A stretch of 9,285 nucleotides of DNA from NCBI GenBank assembly GCA_013694825.1, contig JACDBR010000074.1:1-9285 (forward strand), written 5' to 3'. Shown here one piece after another: positions 1-6,355 of this stretch. Source of the stretch: Solirubrobacterales bacterium (GTDB lineage Bacteria; Actinomycetota; Thermoleophilia; Solirubrobacterales; 70-9). The notes beneath the pieces are model-generated. The model did no database searches. It saw only the letters and a program-made list of their open reading frames with translations, and was not told the DNA's origin. How positions within the stretch are numbered: position 1 is the first letter of the stretch; each line of letters begins with the position of its first letter. A program made the position numbers and the translations under genes.

Positions 1-75
1 CCTGTATACCGGGCGGGCATCGGCGGCGAGCCGATCGCCTCGGAGACAAGCCGCAAAGCTGCCGCGTCCGGTTAA
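1..75 (+). CDS. possible 3' end of an unidentified plus-strand gene (partial)
   Basis: The first frame is open from the window edge to a TAA at 73-75 and encodes 24 residues ending ETSRKAAASG. About three quarters of its codons end in G or C, as in the real genes here, and a hydrophilic Ala/Ser/Lys tail is common at a protein C-terminus. The stretch is too short to identify, and chance openness in GC-rich DNA cannot be excluded. Confidence 0.3.
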   Translation, partial: PVYRAGIGGEPIASETSRKAAASG

Positions 76-93
76 GGAAACGTAGCTGTCCTG

Positions 94-114
94 GTCGCCG
101 AGCTATTCGGTGGC
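94..114. terminator. hairpin between the left-edge frame and csoR
   Basis: GTCGCCGA (94-101) pairs with TCGGTGGC (107-114) around a 5-nt loop, giving 8 pairs of which two are G-U wobbles. No T-tract follows on either strand, so a terminator role is inferred only from its position between gene ends. Confidence 0.25.
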
Positions 115-145
115 GAGAAGGAAGGGCGGCCCGGCGGCAGCGAGT

Positions 146-162
146 CGGCGCACGCAGCGCCG
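146..162 (-). terminator. hairpin directly after the csoR stop codon
   Basis: CGGCGC (146-151) and GCGCCG (157-162) form a perfect 6-bp GC stem with a 5-nt loop, starting at the base after the csoR TAG. A U-tract is lacking, which is frequent in high-GC actinobacteria. It is a plausible terminator for csoR but is not proven by sequence. Confidence 0.4.
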
Positions 163-459
163 CTAGCCGTGGCGCATGAGTCGCTTGACCGCGCCCATCA
201 GCTCTGAGGTTCGCTCCTCGGCCCTCTCCTCCTCGCCGCCGATGATGCAGTGGCTGGCGTGGTCTTCGAGCAGCCCAAGGGCGACCTTGTCGAGCGCCGC
301 CTGGATCGCCGTGATCTGGGTGACTACGTCGATGCAGTAGCGGTCGTCCTCCACCATGCGCTCGACGCCGCGCACCTGACCTTCGATCCGCTTCAGCCGC
401 TTTAGCAGGGGGTCCTTGCTCGCGGTGTACCCATGAGTCACTTCAGTCGTCGTAGCCAT
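163..459 (-). CDS. csoR: CsoR-type copper-sensing transcriptional repressor
   Basis: This is a 98-aa member of the CsoR/RcnR (DUF156) family of all-helical DNA-binding repressors, which release DNA when they bind Cu(I). The family core is intact: LLKRLKRIEGQVRG at about 18-31, then YC at 41-42 and LLEDHASHC at 63-71. The Cu(I) ligand triad is Cys42, His67, Cys71 (the C-H-C fingerprint), which favours copper sensing over the Ni/Co (RcnR), formaldehyde (FrmR) or persulfide (CstR) branches. It diverges from copZ-copA, with CsoR-like operator sequence between them, so it probably represses that operon. I chose ATG 457-459 over the in-frame TTG at 493-495, because that TTG forms the -35 box of a good promoter. 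From that promoter the transcript would begin at or next to the ATG, i.e. leaderless. Confidence 0.93.
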   Translation of the reverse strand: MATTTEVTHGYTASKDPLLKRLKRIEGQVRGVERMVEDDRYCIDVVTQITAIQAALDKVALGLLEDHASHCIIGGEEERAEERTSELMGAVKRLMRHG

Positions 460-465
460 GCCTCG

Positions 466-495
466 AGCATACGGGGGCGGGGTAAGGTCTTTCAA
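466..495 (-). promoter_or_regulatory. csoR promoter, predicted leaderless
   Basis: On the minus strand, TTGAAA (490-495) is followed after 18 nt by TATGCT (466-471), a good sigma70-type pair. The expected start point, 6-7 nt after the -10 box, falls on or next to the A of the csoR ATG at 459. No separate Shine-Dalgarno with normal spacing exists. The csoR mRNA therefore probably lacks a 5' leader. Confidence 0.6.
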
Positions 496-538
496 GCATG
501 GTCGGCAGCTCGCGCGTTGCTTGCTGCATCCATCCCGC

Positions 539-564
539 TACACCCCCATGGGGTATGTTACAAT
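539..564 (+). promoter_or_regulatory. copZ-copA promoter with CsoR-type operator
   Basis: The operator core is CCCCATGGGG (544-553), a perfect 10-bp palindrome inside ACCCCCATGGGGT, flanked by TA-rich ends (TACA on the left, TATG on the right). This has the C-tract/G-tract dyad form known for CsoR sites. It ends just before TACAAT (559-564), a good -10 box for copZ, so it fills the -35/-10 spacer and a bound repressor would block RNA polymerase. No convincing -35 hexamer is seen at 535-541. The same site lies upstream of the csoR promoter and may affect both directions. Confidence 0.75.
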
Positions 565-573
565 TCCGATTCG

Positions 574-588
574 ATACCCCCCGTGCGT
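574..588 (+). promoter_or_regulatory. second, degenerate CsoR-like half site
   Basis: ATACCCCCC followed by GTGCGTA repeats the left arm of the main CsoR dyad with a decayed right arm. It lies just downstream of the predicted copZ start point (about 571), a sensible position for a second repressor contact. It is weaker than the first site and may be fortuitous. Confidence 0.35.
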
Positions 589-604
589 AACCTGAGGAGA
601 GCGG

Positions 605-823
605 ATGAGTGAGCAGCGCACCCGCGAGTACGGCGTCGAAGGCATGAGCTGCGAGCACTGCTCTGCCTCGGTGCGCGAGGAGGTCGCTGGGCTCGAGGGC
701 GTCGAGGAGGTCACCGTCGACCTCACGAGTGGCCGGCTCGAGGTCCAGGGCCAGCGCTTCAGCGACGAGCAGATCCGCTCGGCTGTCGCGAGGGCCGGCT
801 ATGAGCTGGCGGGCAGCGGATGA
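605..823 (+). CDS. copZ: CopZ-like copper chaperone, single heavy-metal-associated domain
   Basis: This 72-aa cytoplasmic protein is essentially one HMA (ferredoxin-like) domain. The metal loop GMSCEHC spans 13-19, with Cu(I)-binding Cys16 and Cys19, and the usual LxGVxxVxVDLxxGxxxV pattern follows. It probably carries Cu(I) to the CopA pump or exchanges it with CsoR. The start is supported by a strong Shine-Dalgarno GAGGAG (594-599) 5 nt before the ATG. Its TGA overlaps the copA ATG (ATGA, 820-823), so the two are one translationally coupled operon. Length and motif are complete for the family. Mercury (MerP) binding is the alternative, but no mer genes are present. Confidence 0.93.
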   Translation: MSEQRTREYGVEGMSCEHCSASVREEVAGLEGVEEVTVDLTSGRLEVQGQRFSDEQIRSAVARAGYELAGSG

Positions 824-3144
824 GCGCAACCGCCACCAAGCTCGATCTGCCCGTCGAGGGCATGACCTGTGCTTCGTGTGCGAACCGCGTCGAGCGCAGG
901 CTGAACAAGCTCGACGGCGTCGAGGCGACGGTCAACTTCGCGACCGAGCAGGCGTCGGTCGAGTTCGATTCCGGCAAGCTCGAGCCGCAGGATCTGGTGC
1001 AGGCGGTGCAGGCGGCCGGCTACGACGTGCGGCTGCCGGCCGGCGTCGCGGAGGCGCGCGAAACCGGCTCCCAAGCCGCGGAGGATGATGACGCCGAGCG
1101 AGAGCTTGGAGCCCTGCGACGGCGGCTGCTGATCTCGGCCGCCCTCTCGCTGCCGATCCTGCTGCTGGCGATGGTCCCGCCGCTGCAGTTCGACTACTGG
1201 CAGTGGCTCAGCCTCCAGCTGGCCACCCCGGTCGTGCTCTGGGCCGGTTGGCCCTTCCACAGAGCCGCTTGGCGGAGCCTGCGCCACGGCGCGGCGACGA
1301 TGGACACGCTGATCTCGCTCGGCACCCTGAGCGCCTGGGCCTGGTCGGTGATCGCGATCTTCTTCCTCGGCGCCGGCGAGCCGGAGATGCGGATGGGCTT
1401 CGCGCTGATTCCCGAGCAGGGTGGCGCGACGGACGAGATCTACCTCGAGGTGGCCGCCGTCGTCACGACCTTCATCCTCGCCGGACGCTACTTCGAGGCC
1501 CGGGCCAAGCGCCGTTCGGGCGCGGCCTTGAAGGCGCTGCTCGAGCTCGGGGCCAAGCAGGTCACGGTGCTGGGCGCCGACGGCTCGGAGCGCACGATCC
1601 CTGTCGACCGGCTCGCGATCGGCCAGCTCTTCGTCGTCCGCCCGGGCGAGAAGCTGGCTACTGACGGCACGGTGGCCGAGGGACGCTCGGCAGTCGACGA
1701 GTCGCTGCTGACCGGCGAGTCCGTGCCGGTCGAGGTCGGGCCCGGCGACGAGGTGACCGGAGCCACGATCAACGCCGGCGGGCACCTTGTCGTGCGGGTG
1801 ACTCGAGTCGGCGCCGACACGGCGCTCGCCCAGATCGGCCGACTTGTCAGCGCGGCGCAGACCGGCAAGGCGCCGGTGCAGCGGCTGGCCGACCGCGTGT
1901 CCGCGGTCTTCGTGCCGATGGTCATCGCCCTGGCGGCGGCGACGCTCGGCTACTGGCTCGCCGCCGACGTCAGCACCGCGTACGCGTTCACGGCCGCCGT
2001 CGCCGTCCTGATCATCGCCTGCCCCTGCGCCCTGGGGCTGGCAACGCCAACGGCACTGCTGGTCGGAACCGGCCGCGGAGCGCAGCTCGGACTCCTGATC
2101 AAGGGACCGGAGATCCTCGAATCGACGCGCCGCGTCGACACCATCGTCCTCGACAAGACGGGGACCGTGACCAGCGGCAAGATGAGCCTGGAGCGCATCG
2201 ACACCGCGCCTGGAGTTGACGAACCCGAAGCCCTTCGGGTCATCGGCGCGCTCGAGCACGCCTCGGAGCATCCGATCGCGCGAGCCATCGCCGAGGCCGC
2301 CAGGCGACAGGGGTCGCTGCCGGGTGCGGAGGACTTCAAGAGCCACGAGGGCACCGGCGTCGAGGGAATGGTCGAGCGACGGCTGGTCCTCGCAGGCCGC
2401 TCCAGCCTGATGGAGGATCGGGGCTTCGAGTTGCCCGCTGAGCTGGCTGCCACAAAGCTCGAGGCCGAAGCTGAGGGCAAGACGGCGATCGCCGCGGGCT
2501 GGGACGGCGAGGTCAAGGCGGTCCTGGTGGTCGCCGACACGATCAAGCCGAGCTCGGCCGAAGCCGTCGAGCGCTTCCACCGGCTGGGTCTGCGCCCGGT
2601 GCTCTTGACCGGCGACAACCGCGCGACGGCCGACTCGGTAGCCGCGAAGGTCGGCATCGAGGAGGTCGTGGCCGAGGTGCTGCCGGCCGAGAAGGCCTCG
2701 GCCATCAAGGCCCTCCAGGAGCAGGGCCGGACCGTTGCCATGGTCGGCGACGGCATCAACGACGCTCCGGCTCTCGCCCAAGCCGATCTCGGGCTGGCGA
2801 TCGGCAGCGGCACCGACGTGGCGATCGAGGCCTCAGACCTGACCTTGGTCTCCGGCGACCTCCGCGCAGCCGCGGACGCGATTCGGCTCTCGCGCCGGAC
2901 GCTCGCCACCATCAAGGGCAACCTCTTCTGGGCGTTCGCCTACAACGTCGCGGCGCTGCCGCTGGCGGTCACGGGCTTCCTCAACCCTCTGGTGGCCGGA
3001 GCCGCGATGGCCCTCTCGAGCGTCTTCGTCGTCTCCAACTCGCTGCGACTGCGCAAGTTCGAGGCGGGTCGCTCGGACTCCGGCTCGGAGGCCCCGACGT
3101 CCGAAGCCGGCCGGCGCGAGGACGGCGCGCCGGTAGTCGCCTAG
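820..3144 (+). CDS. copA: Cu(I)-exporting P1B-1-type ATPase
   Basis: This 774-aa inner-membrane pump exports Cu(I) at the cost of ATP. Its parts are in order: one N-terminal HMA domain with GMTCASC (Cys17, Cys20); an acidic linker at about 78-95; membrane segments from about 104; actuator-domain TGES (298-301); transport motif CPC (401-403); phosphorylation motif DKTGT (Asp445); the HP dipeptide (484-485) that positions ATP; TGDN (597-600); and GDGIND (643-648). In the last membrane helices, YN (708-709) and MxxSS (730-734) are, together with CPC, the residues that define copper(I) rather than Zn/Cd transport. The C-terminus ends in a hydrophilic tail with no extra metal site. Length is normal and nothing is broken. 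It is coupled to copZ by a 4-nt overlap and is presumably CsoR-controlled. It converges with the SHOCT gene 56 bp away; I see no strong terminator between them. Confidence 0.96.
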   Translation: MSATATKLDLPVEGMTCASCANRVERRLNKLDGVEATVNFATEQASVEFDSGKLEPQDLVQAVQAAGYDVRLPAGVAEARETGSQAAEDDDAERELGALRRRLLISAALSLPILLLAMVPPLQFDYWQWLSLQLATPVVLWAGWPFHRAAWRSLRHGAATMDTLISLGTLSAWAWSVIAIFFLGAGEPEMRMGFALIPEQGGATDEIYLEVAAVVTTFILAGRYFEARAKRRSGAALKALLELGAKQVTVLGADGSERTIPVDRLAIGQLFVVRPGEKLATDGTVAEGRSAVDESLLTGESVPVEVGPGDEVTGATINAGGHLVVRVTRVGADTALAQIGRLVSAAQTGKAPVQRLADRVSAVFVPMVIALAAATLGYWLAADVSTAYAFTAAVAVLIIACPCALGLATPTALLVGTGRGAQLGLLIKGPEILESTRRVDTIVLDKTGTVTSGKMSLERIDTAPGVDEPEALRVIGALEHASEHPIARAIAEAARRQGSLPGAEDFKSHEGTGVEGMVERRLVLAGRSSLMEDRGFELPAELAATKLEAEAEGKTAIAAGWDGEVKAVLVVADTIKPSSAEAVERFHRLGLRPVLLTGDNRATADSVAAKVGIEEVVAEVLPAEKASAIKALQEQGRTVAMVGDGINDAPALAQADLGLAIGSGTDVAIEASDLTLVSGDLRAAADAIRLSRRTLATIKGNLFWAFAYNVAALPLAVTGFLNPLVAGAAMALSSVFVVSNSLRLRKFEAGRSDSGSEAPTSEAGRREDGAPVVA

Positions 3145-3200
3145 CGCGACCGGCTGCTGGCGCTCGGGCCACTCGATGCGCGGGCTCGAGGCGACTCTGT

Positions 3201-3419
3201 CTAGGCCCCGCGGTCGTGGTCACTCAGGAGCGAGGCGCGCTCGCGGTACTCGTCGGGGGTGATCTCGCCCGCCGCCAGTCGATGCCGCAGTGCCTCGCGC
3301 GCGCTCGCCTGCTTGGGGCCGGTCGAGGCGGCCCGGGCACCCAGGTAGACCGCGAAGCCGATCAACAAGGCCAGCAGCAGTACTCCCAGCAGCATCATCG
3401 CGCCCATCCATCCCGCCAT
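3201..3419 (-). CDS. small membrane protein with SHOCT domain
   Basis: This is a 72-aa protein. Residues 5-27 form one hydrophobic helix containing several Met (MAGWMGAMMLLG at the start). The C-terminus (about 42-65: ALRHRLAAGEITPDEYRER) is a typical SHOCT (short C-terminal) domain, a roughly 30-residue module seen in many bacterial envelope proteins whose function is unsettled. The ATG at 3417-3419 lies 11 nt after the stop of the propeller lipoprotein gene, so the two are probably co-translated; a longer in-frame extension to 3572 would run inside that gene and is Arg-rich shadow sequence. The Met-rich helix and position next to copA suggest an envelope role in metal handling, but this is inference. 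Confidence 0.8.
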   Translation of the reverse strand: MAGWMGAMMLLGVLLLALLIGFAVYLGARAASTGPKQASAREALRHRLAAGEITPDEYRERASLLSDHDRGA

Positions 3420-3430
3420 GCCCGCCACGC

Positions 3431-4312
3431 CTAAGGGGCCGTTCGGACGGTCCAGGTGGCACCGCCGTCGGTCGAGTGCTGCACGGTTGCATCCACGAGC
3501 GCGGCGTAGAGCTCGTCCTGATTCGCGATCAAGGCGGCCGGCTGGCCGCCGACGCTGCCAACGGTCTCCCACACAGCGCCACCATCGGCGCTGAGCTGAA
3601 CCCTGCCCTCCCCATCGATCAGGTAAAGCCGCTTCTCATTAGGCCAGGCCAGCAGCCCAGCGAGATCGGACCGCAGCGGGCGCCAGCTCCGACCCTCATC
3701 GGTGGACGAGAACAAGCCCTCCTCGGTCGCCGCCACGACGCTGGAGGAGTCTTCCGGATCAATCGCTAGGTCGAACATCGCCGCCGGCGCGACCCGCTGC
3801 TCCCAGCTTTGTCCCGCATCGCTCGAGACCAGCAGCCGCCCCTGCGCGCCGTCGAAGCCGTAGACCTTCTCGCCGGCGGATTCGAGCACGTGGAAGTCGG
3901 CCTCGCCGAGCAGCGAGATGCTCTCCCAAGTCTCGCCGCCGTCGCGCGACTCGATCAGCCCGAGGCTGGGAGGGAGATCCTGATCGGGACCGGGGTGGCC
4001 GGAGCCGATGAAGCGGTCGGGGCCGATCACGGAGAAGCCCATGACGTCCTGCCGAGCGCCGACAGGCTCGGGCGTGGTCTCGCCCTCCGCCGCCGTGAAC
4101 ATGCCGTTGTGCGTGGCGATGAACAGGCGCCCGTCCGCCGGGTTGACGCCGAGCCCGTGGACGTGCTCCAAGGCGGCCCCTTTGTCCGCTTCGGCTGCGC
4201 CGTCCCCCTCGCTGAGCGTCGCTTCGTCGGCACCGCAGGCCGAAAGCGAAACGACGGCGACCAGCAGGACCAGCAGTGAGATCGTGCAACGTGGGCTCTT
4301 GATCAGCCTCAA
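3431..4312 (-). CDS. Asp-box/BNR beta-propeller lipoprotein
   Basis: A 293-aa predicted secreted lipoprotein with a short basic n-region, a hydrophobic core and a lipobox ending LSAC, giving lipidated Cys26. The mature part opens with HVHGLGV (50-56) and carries five Asp-box motifs (SxDxGxxW) at about 122-129, 163-170, 203-210, 241-248 and 280-287, the signature of sialidase/VPS10/YCF48-like propellers. It looks like proteins annotated 'F510_1955 family glycosylhydrolase', but Asp boxes are structural and I see no evidence of glycosidase activity; a scaffold or binding role is equally possible. I chose TTG 4310-4312 because GAGGTT (4316-4321) sits at Shine-Dalgarno distance and gives a normal signal peptide. 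The ATG at 4355-4357 (308 aa) lacks a ribosome site and is the alternative. It lies between a Met-rich secreted protein and a SHOCT peptide, probably in one operon. Confidence 0.82.
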   Translation of the reverse strand: MRLIKSPRCTISLLVLLVAVVSLSACGADEATLSEGDGAAEADKGAALEHVHGLGVNPADGRLFIATHNGMFTAAEGETTPEPVGARQDVMGFSVIGPDRFIGSGHPGPDQDLPPSLGLIESRDGGETWESISLLGEADFHVLESAGEKVYGFDGAQGRLLVSSDAGQSWEQRVAPAAMFDLAIDPEDSSSVVAATEEGLFSSTDEGRSWRPLRSDLAGLLAWPNEKRLYLIDGEGRVQLSADGGAVWETVGSVGGQPAALIANQDELYAALVDATVQHSTDGGATWTVRTAP

Positions 4313-4425
4313 GGCAACCTCGAGATAGAGACGCCAGCTATGCACCAAAGGCGGCATCTACTGCGCACGACCATCGCTTCCCTCATCGCAGTTGATAACC
4401 GACGCGTAGTGCGGCCTCGCCCACG

Positions 4426-4773
4426 TCAGCCCTGTATGTGTTCGTGCAACCTCATCTCGGCCATCCCAGCATGTTGGCTCATCATCTCGGCCATCTCGGC
4501 CATCTCGGCCATCTCGGCGCACTGGCGCGTTGCCTCGGCGTCCATCCCGGGCATCGCCGGGCGCGGCATCATCTCCTCGTGATCGGCGTTCGCCGGATCG
4601 GCCATCATTGAGCCCATCCCGCCACCCATCATCGAGTCGTCTGAGTGCTGGGTCTTCGCTGGCGGTGACTGCGCAACAGCTGGTTGCACGGTATCCGCCG
4701 CGAGGTAGCCTCCGCCGGCACCGAGAGCGAGGGCGGTGGCCGTGACGGCGAGAGTCGTGTGCTTCATTCTCAT
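4426..4773 (-). CDS. secreted Met-rich (probable metal-binding) protein with AEM repeats
   Basis: This 115-aa protein has an N-terminal signal peptide (hydrophobic about 7-25, likely cleaved after AVA at 32-34). The mature 81 residues hold 16 Met, 5 His and one Cys (Cys85). Met clusters are MMGGGMGSMM (48-57), EEMMPRPAMPGM (66-77) and four AEM triplets in a row (86-97), followed by MSQHAGMAEM. Thioether-rich, His-containing sequences of this sort bind Cu(I)/Cu(II) or Ag(I) in periplasmic copper proteins; binding here is inferred from composition. I do not recognise a named family. Starts are ATG 4771-4773 or the second ATG 4765-4767; an upstream extension to 4983 would cross the promoter. It has its own promoter with a BlaI-type dyad and is followed by the propeller lipoprotein gene after 113 nt. 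Confidence 0.75.
   Translation of the reverse strand: MRMKHTTLAVTATALALGAGGGYLAADTVQPAVAQSPPAKTQHSDDSMMGGGMGSMMADPANADHEEMMPRPAMPGMDAEATRQCAEMAEMAEMAEMMSQHAGMAEMRLHEHIQG
4483..4518 (-). repeat. four perfect 9-bp tandem repeats encoding (Ala-Glu-Met)4
   Basis: CATCTCGGC is repeated four times without a mismatch (4483-4518), and one more copy lies at 4453-4461. On the coding strand each unit is GCCGAGATG, i.e. Ala-Glu-Met. Because the unit is three codons long, gain or loss of copies keeps the frame and changes only the number of Met residues. Confidence 0.92.
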
Positions 4774-4791
4774 CTTTGAGCCCTTGTCCAC

Positions 4792-4841
4792 GGGCCCGCT
4801 GTGGTGAGTCTGGTCCAGTGGGCCCCGCTGTAGTGAGTTTG
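4792..4841 (-). repeat. imperfect direct repeat in the leader of the Met-rich gene
   Basis: A 21-nt unit (4792-4812) and a 22-nt unit (4820-4841) share most bases: GGGCCC, then GCTGT, GTGAGT and TG on the plus strand. They lie in the predicted 5' leader between the -10 box and the Met-rich ATG. The GGGCCC cores are self-complementary, so the leader may fold. No known riboswitch is recognised. Confidence 0.55.
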
Positions 4842-4855
4842 CTTCTAGGCCACAT

Positions 4856-4876
4856 ATTCTACTACGCGGCGTCGTA
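4856..4876 (-). promoter_or_regulatory. promoter with BlaI-type operator for the Met-rich gene
   Basis: On the minus strand, TACGAC-GCCGC-GTAGTA (4860-4876) is a 17-bp near-perfect dyad like the operators of BlaI/MecI repressors (TACTAC/GTAGTA arms). TAGAAT (4856-4861) overlaps its end and is a good -10 box, giving a start near 4849 and a leader of about 75 nt. The -35 region is poor, so the operator occupies the spacer. The same TACGAC-N5-GTAGTA arms recur at 6585-6601 upstream of the blaI cluster, which makes control by the BlaI encoded at 5911-6300 likely. Confidence 0.65.
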
Positions 4877-4892
4877 AGACGAGGTAAATGCG

Positions 4893-4904
4893 AAGTCACG
4901 ACTT
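4893..4904. repeat. short perfect inverted repeat upstream of the Met-rich promoter
   Basis: AAGTC and GACTT are separated by two bases (AAGTCACGACTT). The repeat lies just upstream of the -35 region of the Met-rich gene promoter, where an activator could bind. It may be chance. Confidence 0.3.
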
Positions 4905-4979
4905 GGATCTGACGGACCGATCCTGTTTCCCTGTCGGCTGCGACCGGACATCTGCCGGAGCCCGAAGTCCGCCGGGAGC

Positions 4980-5918
4980 TCAAACCTGGCCATAAAGCCG
5001 AGGACGCTGCCCGCGCCAGCGAAATAGGAGCCTGACACCGATGACCGGCGGGAGCGCGAACATGGCGATCATGCAGACCTCGGCCACTAGGGGCACGAGG
5101 CTGAAGCTGTCGGTCGCAACTTGGTCGCCGGCGGTCACGATGACAATGAGGAGTGAGCTGAGAATGATCAGCGAACCGGTAAAGGTCGAAAGCGGCAGGC
5201 GCCAGCGTGGAGGATTTCCCAACAGGTGATCCACACGCTCAGCGGCGATCCCGACGACGGGTGCGGTCTGCCCGTCGCGCTCTCCGAAGGTCAAGAGAGC
5301 CGAGGCAAGTACCGGAGCACCCTCGGCCTTGCTGGCGGCCTCGTCAGCGGCGAGTTCGGCCAGCTCCCTGTAGCGCTCGTTGAGCACACGCAGGGCGGGT
5401 AGGAAGAAAAGGGCTTCTGCGGCGACGGTGGCAAGCAGGACCCGGAGCGGGTCGTGGCTTCGCTGATGATGCGTCTCGTGGGCAATGACGGCACGGAGCT
5501 CTGCGTCCGTAAGTCGCTCGAGGGCCGCCGTCGAGAGGTAGATCCTGGGACGCAGAAATCCGGCGCAAAATGCCTCCGGGGTCGTGCTTCGAACCAGTAC
5601 GAGCTCGCGGCCGTTGACCTCGATCGCATTCAGGCGGGCCCAGCGCCGGAGGAAGCGTCGCTGTCTACGAAGTTGCCGGCTGAGCGAGCGCGCGGCCAAG
5701 GTGATTACGGCCAGGCCCAGTATCCCGAGAGCCAGCACGAGCAGACCGAGTCCAGGCTCCGTGGGAAGGATGCCGCGACAGGCGGCGAGCATCGCGTTGG
5801 CCGGGGGGAGGTCGGGCTCGATTCTGGTGAGAGCCACAATCGTCGCGCCTAACACGGCCGCCGCACCGACCGAGCCCAGGCCTAGATGCAAGAGATAAAG
5901 ACGGCGGGCGCTAGTCAC
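4980..5918 (-). CDS. M56-family (BlaR1/MecR1-like) membrane metalloprotease without sensor domain
   Basis: This 312-aa integral membrane protein has helices at about 7-30, 56-76, 159-176, 243-264 and 274-297. The cytoplasmic zinc-protease core shows PEAFCAG (114-120), the HExxH site HETHH (147-151) and a downstream ELAAD with third ligand Glu188, as in M56 peptidases. In staphylococci BlaR1 inactivates the BlaI repressor on sensing beta-lactam. Here the C-terminus holds only two more helices and a short tail, with no penicillin-binding domain, so the signal must be something else; the short mycobacterial BlaR (Rv1845c type) is the closest layout I know. I chose GTG 5916-5918, which overlaps the blaI stop by 8 nt (GTGACTAG) and shows translational coupling. 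In-frame TTGs at 5945 and 5960 are possible longer starts. Confidence 0.88.
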   Translation of the reverse strand: MTSARRLYLLHLGLGSVGAAAVLGATIVALTRIEPDLPPANAMLAACRGILPTEPGLGLLVLALGILGLAVITLAARSLSRQLRRQRRFLRRWARLNAIEVNGRELVLVRSTTPEAFCAGFLRPRIYLSTAALERLTDAELRAVIAHETHHQRSHDPLRVLLATVAAEALFFLPALRVLNERYRELAELAADEAASKAEGAPVLASALLTFGERDGQTAPVVGIAAERVDHLLGNPPRWRLPLSTFTGSLIILSSLLIVIVTAGDQVATDSFSLVPLVAEVCMIAMFALPPVIGVRLLFRWRGQRPRLYGQV

Positions 5919-6300
5919 GCGCAGCCAGCTTTCGAAGCGCGTCAAGCCGCCTGGTATCAAGCTTGCCTACCCGCTCGGCAAACTGCGCGAGGGCGATGTC
6001 GCCGAACTCGCTGACCAGGGCTTCGACCTCACTCTCCGCGCGCGCGGAGAGGTACTGCTCGCGGCTCATGACCGGCTTGTAGATGTCGGTCTTTCCGCGG
6101 CGCTCACGAGTCAGCAAACCCTTAGCCTCCAGCCGGGTCATGATCGTCATCACGGTGGTGTAGGCCCGCACCTTCTCGCCGTCATTGAGCGCCGACAAGA
6201 CCTCTCTCACCGTGGCCTGGCCTTGGCTCCAGACCTCTTCCATGACCAGCGATTCGAGTTCGTGCAGAGGCGGCGGATCGTCGCTTCTAGGCATGCTCAT
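5911..6300 (-). CDS. blaI: BlaI/MecI-type transcriptional repressor
   Basis: This 129-aa winged-helix repressor shows the family pattern: LHELESLVMEEVW (12-24), ATVREVLSAL (29-38), the recognition helix region RAYTTVMTIMTRLEAKGLL (45-63) and the wing RERRGKTDIYKP (65-76), followed by a helical dimerisation tail. The CxC copper/zinc motif of enterococcal CopY is absent, so it is BlaI-like and probably does not sense metal itself. The next gene encodes an M56 protease, overlapping by 8 nt, as in blaI-blaR pairs. Two TACGAC-N5-GTAGTA dyads in the window are its probable operators. I used ATG 6298-6300; ATG 6292-6294 is also possible, and the in-frame GTG at 6387 would overlap the preceding gene and add an atypical tail. 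No strong ribosome site is visible for either ATG. Confidence 0.92.
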   Translation of the reverse strand: MSMPRSDDPPPLHELESLVMEEVWSQGQATVREVLSALNDGEKVRAYTTVMTIMTRLEAKGLLTRERRGKTDIYKPVMSREQYLSARAESEVEALVSEFGDIALAQFAERVGKLDTRRLDALRKLAARD

Positions 6301-6355
6301 GAAGGCTACGCATGTGGCAGCCTGGCTGCGGACGCGATCAAGACGGCAGTCTCGG

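Noticed and set aside
799..2781. 660-codon open frame opposite copA
   Set aside because: It is Arg/Gly/Asp/His-rich low-complexity translation with no domain, exactly antisense to a P-type ATPase with all motifs; such mirror frames are normal in GC-rich DNA.
1950..2921. 323-codon Ser/Ala/Arg-rich open frame, also antisense to copA
   Set aside because: It has the composition of a frame shadow and no recognisable motif or ribosome site, and overlaps a certain gene.
3145..3200. Bidirectional terminator between copA and the SHOCT gene
   Set aside because: Only a 5-bp stem (3143-3147 with 3160-3164) with a 12-nt loop and no T-tract could be found, too weak to call.
4453..4518. Repeats as a CRISPR or intergenic satellite
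   Set aside because: The unit is 9 bp, contiguous without spacers, and in frame within a protein whose Met-rich composition continues on both sides.
4774..4983. N-terminal extension of the Met-rich protein to 185 residues
   Set aside because: It would cover the BlaI-type operator, the -10 box and the leader repeats, and would place the signal peptide internally at residue 71 onward.
5911..6300. Naming the repressor CopY because of the copper context
   Set aside because: The C-terminal CxCxxxxCxC metal site of CopY is absent and an M56 protease follows, so BlaI is the better name.
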